Origin: Edaphochlamys debaryana | Lineage: Eukaryota > Chlorophyta > Chlorophyceae > Chlamydomonadales | Assembly (NCBI GenBank): GCA_016858145.1 | Contig: JAEHOE010000001.1 | Coordinates: 3,906,001-3,970,000, forward strand | Direction: 5' to 3' | Length of the DNA: 64,000 nucleotides | In this document: positions 57,802 to 64,000 of the stretch, in pieces | Layout: each line of letters starts with the position of its first letter | How positions within the stretch are numbered: position 1 is the stretch's first letter | Notes under the pieces: model-generated | The model's database searches: none | Told to the model about the DNA's origin: nothing | The model's input: the letters and a program-made list of their open reading frames with translations, nothing else | Translations under genes and position numbers: made by a program

Positions 57802-60800
57802 ATGGCGGACTCGCGCCAGCCAGCGAGCTCCTTCTTCCGAATCAGCCCCACAGTGCTAGCACGATGTGCAATGACTGGCAGGCAGGCAGAAGGCCCTCCA
57901 TCTGCGCAGCCGACTCCCCGCAGCACATCGGGTTGGTCGACTGCGAGCTCGCCCTCTTTCGCGGAGCACCGAACTGGACTCAAGTGCTACAGGGATAGCC
58001 CTGCCCCAATCGGTGGCAACAGGGTAAGTCGGCTGGGTCAGTCACGCGTGGCCATGGCGATTGCCAGTGGACTGCTCACCGCCGTCGCTGCGCACTGGCC
58101 GCAGGAGACGCTTGTCGACAAGAGCAATCCGCTCTTTGAGTTCCCGTCGCAACCATCAAGCAGCAGGGAGGAGCGCGAGGCGGAGGGCGGTGAGGGGCAA
58201 CACGCAGCAGCCCCTGCTGCTGGAAATCACGATGTCTCGATGGCCCTACTGGAGCTGATCACACGTCACGAAGCGGTAAGGAAGTTTGTGGCGGAGGCGG
58301 TGAACGGGCTGGCGGGGCAACACGGTACATCGGTGACCTGTTGGGCAGCTGCTTGGACTGGAGCTCAACAGCATCCTGGAGGCCGACACGCACGCGCTCA
58401 CCCGGGGCCCGCTGCATACTTGCATCCATCCCCCGAACAGGAAGCTGCGCGGCTGAAGCAGGAGGTCCACAAGGAGCGCCAACTGCGTGTGCAGACGCAG
58501 TTGGCTCTGTTGGAAAGGGAGGCGACAGTCCAAAAGCTCCGCGCTGCCCCCACGCCGCCACGGGGATCCTCGTCGGTCTTCGGCAGCGGCGGAACAGCAT
58601 CAAGTCGGAGCAGCGTCGGCGCAGAGAGCCTGGCGGGAGGCATCGGGGGCGGAGCAGCCAGCCAGGTTGGCGGGCGAGGCGCGCCGCTGCGTGACTCGGT
58701 CTGCAAGCAGCTGCTGCTCCACAGCCCAGCCAGCACCGCGTCTCTTTCCTTCGGGGTACCGCCGGGTGGGTATAGCCCTCTGTCAAACGCCCGGGCCTCA
58801 CCGCTGGAGCTGCCCGGCTGTGGCGGCAGCCCTCGGGGCCGCGGGCTGGCGAGGGCAACACCCACCCTCAACGCGCACGGCGCTGAGGGCCGTGAGGGGC
58901 CATCCCAGACCCTGAGCGCATGGCTCAGAACTGCGCTTGCCACACCCAAGCAGGGCGTGCCTCCGCTCCCGCGGGGCGGCGCCAGCGCGGGTGGCTGCAC
59001 CGCTGCGGCGATGGCGCAGCTCCGGACGCCGACGGGCGCAGCCCCGGGGCAGGCGTGCAGCGACGTCACGGCGGGTGGTCTGGCCGCTGCTGTGCAGGCG
59101 GCGCTGGTTGCAGCGTCGCCGTGCCCGGCACTCGTCTACGGCAGCCCCCTGCATCGACGCATCCAGCGGCTGCTGGAGAGCGAGAGGGCGGGCGGCACTC
59201 CGCTCAAACACGCCTCCGCTCAGGCAGACGGCCCAGATGCAGAGGGCGAGCCGACCTCACCGTCCAGTTCCACGTCTGCATGCTCTGGCGGGCAGCGGAT
59301 CGCGGTGAATGAGGTATGTGCCTGCCAAGCCCAGCCCTTCAACTCCAGGTCACCGCGCAGTCTCGATACTTCAAGCCTTTATCCTTCTGCCCCTCTGCAG
59401 GCGTCCTCGGCGCTGTCGCCCTCCCCGTTCCGGATGACCCTGCGCCAGCGCTACGCGGCGCGGGGCGCGGCGGCCAGCAACGGCGGAGCCCAGGACGCAG
59501 CCACGCCCCTTCCGGATTCCCGGTCCGCCGAGCCGGAGCCAGGCCACACGGAGGCGGCGGCGGTGATCTCCCAGGTGTGCAGCGAGCTGCAGCTGGACCC
59601 CGGCGCCGCCGCAGACACCGACAAGCAGCAGCTGCTCATGGAGCTGGACGCCCTCGACCGCATGCTCACCGAGTCGTACATGTGAGGCAAGGGGGCATAC
59701 CGTTGTGTTGGATCGGCTGCCACTGTGTCCGGGTCGGGGTAGATGCTTCGCCTGGGTCCTCAGCCAACGTGCTGGCTCCAGCCCTGCTGATTGTATGTTC
59801 ACTCTGCAGCGCCGCTTCCCACCCTTGCTGCCGCAGCGCCGTCAAGCGGGACATCCTGGCCAACGCAACGTACGCAATCGATGAGGAGGAGCCCGGCGCT
59901 GAGGACGCCATGGACGTGGGCGTGGGCACCGAGACCGTGCGCCTGCGCTGCGCCCTCACCGATGCCGCCTGCCAGACGGAGCGGGACGAGGAGGAGGGGG
60001 CCGCAGAGCAGCCGACCCCGTGCAGGAGCCACGTGGCCGTTGGCACGGCCATGACACCGCGGCCGCTGCCCCAGTGGACGAAGGTAAGACACTGAAACTG
60101 GCCACGGGAGGGCGGTGGTTTGAGGTCTTAAACCGTTTGCTTAGGCTGACGTGTTTGTGCCCCCACACATCGCTCAGGTAACCACCGCAACGTCGCCAGC
60201 GCCCATGCCCAGGAGTGACAGCAGCGTCAGCTCCAGCAACGGAGAGCCGGACGTGCTGTCGCCGGCCCGCAGCGATCAGTTTAAGCGCTCGCCGGCCACG
60301 GCCCGGGCGAAGGATGCCATCAAGCTCAGCCCCTGCATGCCATGCCAAGGTCAGCAGTCACAGACGGAGAGTTGCAATGTGACGCCCGCGAGGAGAGGGC
60401 TCTTCCGCGACGCGGCATCCGCACGTGCTGCCGCCGCCGAGGCGGCTGCCGCTGCAAGCGCCGCTTCGGGCTTGGAGGGCATGGGGCCCGCGGCCCGGAG
60501 AGGTGAGGAGCAGCGCTGCCCAACCGCCCCACACAACCAGGCAGCCATGCCTCCGGCACCTGCTGCAGAGGCCGCGGCGGCCGCTGTCATCGCCAGCAGC
60601 ATGCGGAACGCTGCGGCCACCCTGCCCGGTGTCAGCCAGCGGTCCCTGTTTGCCGAGAGCACCGTCGACGACTCCTGCCTGCCTCCGGGGCGCTACTCCG
60701 CTGGCAGCTCCTTCCCCGACGAGCTGGAGGAGCACCTGCGCCAGAGCAACCTCAGCATCCGCACCGCAATGCCGTCTGGGGCTGCGAGCGTGCCGGCGGC

Positions 60801-61494
60801 CCAGCCCGCCCTGGTGCGCTACACCTCTCCCGTGCCACCGGGCCTGGAGATGGGCAGGGCACCGTGCCGTCCCGCGGCGTCCAGGGCCGCTGTCCCCGAG
60901 ATCAACCCCCTCCGGAAGGCGGCGCCGGGTAGGACCCGGGTGCCAATGGTTTACTGGCCTTGGAAAGCCAGCATACTAAGCTAGCATGCGCGGCCTGTAG
61001 CCACTAAGTCTTAATCGCTCTGGCTGACCCAATCTGCTGTCCCTCGCTGTGCCTCCCACTTACCAGGCCGCCGCAATCTGCCCACCAGCGACGCTGCCCC
61101 GGACGTCCTCTTCACGCCCGGTAACGGCGCGGCCAGCGGTAGGACTGGCACGTCCGGTCGCCACCGCTCACGCATTCACGCCACCACCAATGCACCGCGC
61201 TTTCGCCTCGATGACGACCAGCCTGAAGGGGAGGAGGAGGACGAGAACGAGTTCAGCGCCCCCGACGGACGGCAGCGCTCGCTCTCGTCCATCTCCAGCG
61301 TCAGCGTCGTCACATCGGAGCGCGGGGCCGTATGCATGGGCGACGAGGAGGGCGAAGTGCGGTCCAGGCCCTCCGCGCCCCGGGGCGCGGGGCCACGCAT
61401 GCCGCCCGCCAAGCCGCAGGCCAGCCGACCAAAGCAGCGCTGGAGCTGGGGGCTGGGGCTGCTGGCGTGCACGCGCACACCCGATGCCTACTAG
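57802..61494 (+). CDS. Unrecognised large low-complexity protein with a coiled coil
   Basis: Model: 57802-58023, 58105-58332, 58441-59313, 59401-59681, 59837-60083, 60145-60928, 61067-61494; 1020 aa. No domain recognised. Visible parts: Ser/Pro-rich N-terminus; helical ALLELITRHEAVRKFVAEAV; a coiled coil EAARLKQEVHKERQLRVQTQ continuing to VQKL; a long Gly/Ser/Ala region; helix LLMELDALDRMLTESY; Ala-rich helix ARAAAAEAAAAASAAS; EELEEHLRQSNLSI-like helix; and an acidic EGEEEDENEF patch before a basic, Trp-containing C-terminus. A scaffold or cytoskeletal role would fit but is not shown. The first three introns (81, 108 and 87 bp) are multiples of three without stops, so retention would keep the frame; the boundary at 58333-58440 is the least sure. 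The later introns are needed, since frames change. Confidence 0.68.
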
Positions 61495-62874
61495 TGGCGC
61501 AGAAGGAAGGGAGGGGAGTCGAGGGTGGAGCAGCGGACACACAATAGGCTGAAGGAAGTGGGTGGGAAGGCGAGGCGGCAGTAGTGCGGCTACTGGCTGT
61601 TCAGTGGAAGGACGCAACTATTGCCGTGAAGGCACGCTGGGAGAGGGTCTGAGCTGTCGGAGAGGGTTAAGCGGTTTGACAGGTCACCCCGATCTGCCCT
61701 TCTTCGTGCCCAATCGGTCCTTGGAGTATTGGTACCGGTACTCCTGCGTAGTAATGTCGGCACTGAGCTGTAAACAAATGAATGTAGGGTCCCCGACCAT
61801 CAGGCCCTTGACGCCCAGCCAGCTTCAGGCTGACTCACGACCCTGCCTGGGCAAGCAGGCGCGGGGGTCCCAGAGCAGCAGCAGGGAGGCTGAGCACTGC
61901 TGCGCAAGGTGAATGTCAATCCGGTTGAAGGACAAGGGCTGCCCACACCAGCCCGCACCACGGCACGCGGTCTCGCAACCGGCCATTAATCCGTTTCAAC
62001 CCCGCACTACAAGAGGCCTCGGCCTGGACATAGCCAGCCTGGAACGCAGCTACGGCTATAGCTTGTGGTGCCGCGCGGCTGGGCGTGAATCGCACGCACC
62101 GGGTGTTCAGACTCTAGACCCGCAGTGGCCCCTGGCCGACCCAACCCCGTTGGACACTTGTTAGTGACCGTCAAGAAGCGAGGACAGGTGGCTCAGGGTA
62201 CTGTGGGACCAGGGTTCAGACCGTTGTTCATTACACAGCAAACCGGTAGACACCTGGCAGCTGGTTGCAGATAGGTTCGTCACTGGACTGCACCGTTGCC
62301 AATTGAGGTTCAGAGAGTAGGGGATTACCGTCTGCATCTGTCCCGAGGAATAAGTCACTCACGACCCCAATACCGGGCCTCACCTACTGCACAGCCCAAC
62401 ATCCACCAGGAACAGCCAGGTGACTGCCACTACACTCCTTGTCGTTTGCTTAGTCGTCGCACTGTCGCTAGTCCACGCTAGTATGTCGAGTGTCCTACGT
62501 CCCACACGCCAAGGCATCAAGTAAAGCTAGGTCCAGTCCGTACTCCTGTCGGTCCTGTCGGCGGGTCTGCGATGACAGACCATCGCCCCCCCCCTCAAGT
62601 TTGCTCAGGTCGTCCCAGCTTATCGAGCGTTCACGCACAACCGTGGTTGACTCACCACACGCACGTCACACCCCAATGGCCTTTGCGTCTTGCGACGCAC
62701 TGCAGGCCAGTAATGCCTGACGTCTCAGGCTTGCTCACAGTGTCACATACGTCCCCACTCTCCGCGCACCTGCGTACACTGCTGGAGGCTACACGTTGCA
62801 CAAGCCTCTAGCACAGCGCCCGGAAACCGAGCTCCGAGTCCCTCAGTCAGGTCGTGGCGCCACGCAACCCGTCT
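61495..62874. other. Intergenic region between two converging genes
   Basis: About 1.4 kb. A TGTAA lies at 61769-61773. No other gene, RNA gene or repeat recognised. Confidence 0.5.
61769..61773 (+). terminator. Candidate polyadenylation signal of the coiled-coil gene
   Basis: TGTAA about 275 bases after the stop at 61492-61494. Confidence 0.5.
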
Positions 62875-64000
62875 TTATCGTCCAGAGAGCCACCCCGACC
62901 GGTCCCGATTCCGCGGCACCCGGGGAGCAGGGGCATCCTGGTCAGCCCCGCCGCCTCCCAGGCTCTCCACCGGTCTCCCCGTGGCCTGGGCCACTGCGTC
63001 CGCCACCCGCTGCTGAGCCACGGCGTTTAGCGACCCCGCCTGCTCCATGAGGGCGGGGCCCATGAGCCTGGCCAGCGCACCCAGCAGCTGGTTGGCGGCG
63101 GCCTTGGTCTCGCCCTTGCTGTCGGTCAGCAGCGCGAAGGCCGCGGGCACGGCGTAGCGCGTCACCAGCTGCGGCTTGGCCGGGTAGAGCGGGTTGATGA
63201 TGGCGATCAGCTTCTCCACCAGCAGCGGCTTGGCGCGCTGCAGCGTGCCGCTGCCCACGCAGTGGCTGAAGTGCTGCACCAGCAGCGCGGGATCCAGCGC
63301 GGCGATCAGGCGGTCCGTGGCCACCACTGCGGCGCCGCGGATCTTGTCGTTGGAGGAGCTGAGCGTCGCGGCCAGCGCGGGGACCAGCGTGTTGAGCCCC
63401 AGCGACATGCGGTTGCGCACCGACGCCGACACGCCCGCCAGCAGCTCCAGCGCGGCCATGGCCACCTTTGCGTTCGCATCGCCCAGGCGGGCCACCAGGC
63501 CGTCCAGCAGACCCACCTGCGGACGAAGCAGGCAGGAGGGGAGCAAGTGAGAGAAAGGAGGGGACCAGGTTGCCAGGTTGAGTGCCCACAAGCACGCTGG
63601 ACACAGGCCCCACGGGCAAGGGTCCCAGGGCTTGACGCCGACGTCACTCACCAGCAAGGACTCGGGCGCCGCCGCGAGCTGGGGCGTGATGCCCTCCACC
63701 ATGCGCACCGCCTCCATGCGCTCCCGGAAGTCCTTGGCCCCCAGCAGCTGCAGCGCCTTGACCAGCGTCTCCTGCGAGTCGGGGCTGAAGTAGGCGCTGG
63801 ACACGCCGCCGCCGCCGAACGCGCCGCCGGGGCCGAAGGCGTTGCCGTCCCCCGCGCTGCCCACGTGCCGGTGGTTGCCCATGTTGCTGTTGCTGCCGCC
63901 CGAGCGCCCCGGCTGCCGGCCGTTGCCGCTGGTGCTGCCGGCCGACTCGGGGATGTTGTCCAGGTCGTTGGTGCGCTGGCGGCCCAACCGCCGCCGCTCG
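62875..64000 (-). CDS. TOG/HEAT-repeat protein, C-terminal part (TOGARAM/CLASP-like), 5' partial
   Basis: Exons seen: 64000-63652 (continuing beyond the window) and 63516-62875, 330 residues visible. A Gly/Asn/Ser-rich linker leads into a single helical array: SPDSQETLVKALQLLGAKDF, MEAVRMVEGITPQL, LLDGLVARLGDANAKVAMAA, LNTLVPALAATLSSSNDKIR, AALDPALLVQHFSHCVGSG, RAKPLLVEKLIAIINPLYPA, and VTRYAVPAAFALLTDSKGE. These are HEAT-type pairs with the DxNxKV and NDKIR turn motifs of TOG domains, which bind tubulin. A C-terminal TOG after a flexible linker fits TOGARAM/crescerin, a ciliary microtubule regulator, better than CLASP, but the rest of the protein is needed to decide. A Gln/Asp-rich short tail ends at the stop. 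Confidence 0.75.
   Translation of the reverse strand, partial: ERRRLGRQRTNDLDNIPESAGSTSGNGRQPGRSGGSNSNMGNHRHVGSAGDGNAFGPGGAFGGGGVSSAYFSPDSQETLVKALQLLGAKDFRERMEAVRMVEGITPQLAAAPESLLVSDVGVKPWDPCPWGLCPACLWALNLATWSPPFSHLLPSCLLRPQVGLLDGLVARLGDANAKVAMAALELLAGVSASVRNRMSLGLNTLVPALAATLSSSNDKIRGAAVVATDRLIAALDPALLVQHFSHCVGSGTLQRAKPLLVEKLIAIINPLYPAKPQLVTRYAVPAAFALLTDSKGETKAAANQLLGALARLMGPALMEQAGSLNAVAQQRVADAVAQATGRPVESLGGGGADQDAPAPRVPRNRDRSGWLSGR

Noticed and set aside
58325..58348. A 24-base intron in the coiled-coil gene
   Set aside because: Below any plausible intron size; the 58333-58440 alternative keeps the coiled coil intact.

Overview
The window is nuclear DNA of a green alga, most probably a volvocine chlorophyte (Chlamydomonas/Volvox relatives). 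The grounds are GC-rich sequence, genes cut into many short exons by GT-AG introns, TGTAA polyadenylation motifs downstream of several stops, a plastid-type presequence ending in VRVSA, and proline-rich cell-wall glycoprotein shafts typical of this group. All gene models were assembled by hand: splice sites were accepted when the phase carried through and the joined protein matched a known family. The coding total of every gene model with both ends inside the window is a multiple of three.

Left part (1-28.2 kb): six tandem plus-strand genes for secreted CAP-domain (SCP/PR-1-like) proteins. Each has a signal-peptide exon, a proline-rich shaft and a C-terminal CAP domain. The CAP domains are alike, but the shafts differ: a 129-bp repeat in copy 2, tyrosine/proline in copy 3, a 186-bp repeat with WSxPDxW motifs in copy 4, and a 66-bp charged repeat in copy 6. 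Copies 3 and 4 share an identical 203-bp intron-plus-exon tract. A minus-strand WDR13-like WD40 gene (21.4-24.5 kb) lies between copies 5 and 6.

Middle part (28.2-43.6 kb): a 3-kb gene-poor stretch, a PUR-alpha-family gene (minus), a plastid-type phosphoglucomutase (minus) and, divergent from it, a small plastid-targeted mTERF-like helical protein (plus).

Right part (43.6-64 kb): a class II trehalose-6-phosphate synthase/phosphatase fusion (minus), a CHY1/HIBCH-type 3-hydroxyisobutyryl-CoA hydrolase with a possible peroxisomal C-terminus (minus), a SET-MYND protein divergent from it (plus), an unrecognised low-complexity coiled-coil protein (plus), and at the right edge the C-terminal part of a TOG-domain protein (minus) that continues outside.

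Phosphoglucomutase and TPS/TPP both belong to hexose-phosphate metabolism, but nothing here shows co-regulation. The CAP cluster is the one evident functional group and the most interesting part: it looks like a rapidly diversifying extracellular-matrix family. No tRNA, rRNA, CRISPR array or intact transposon was recognised.
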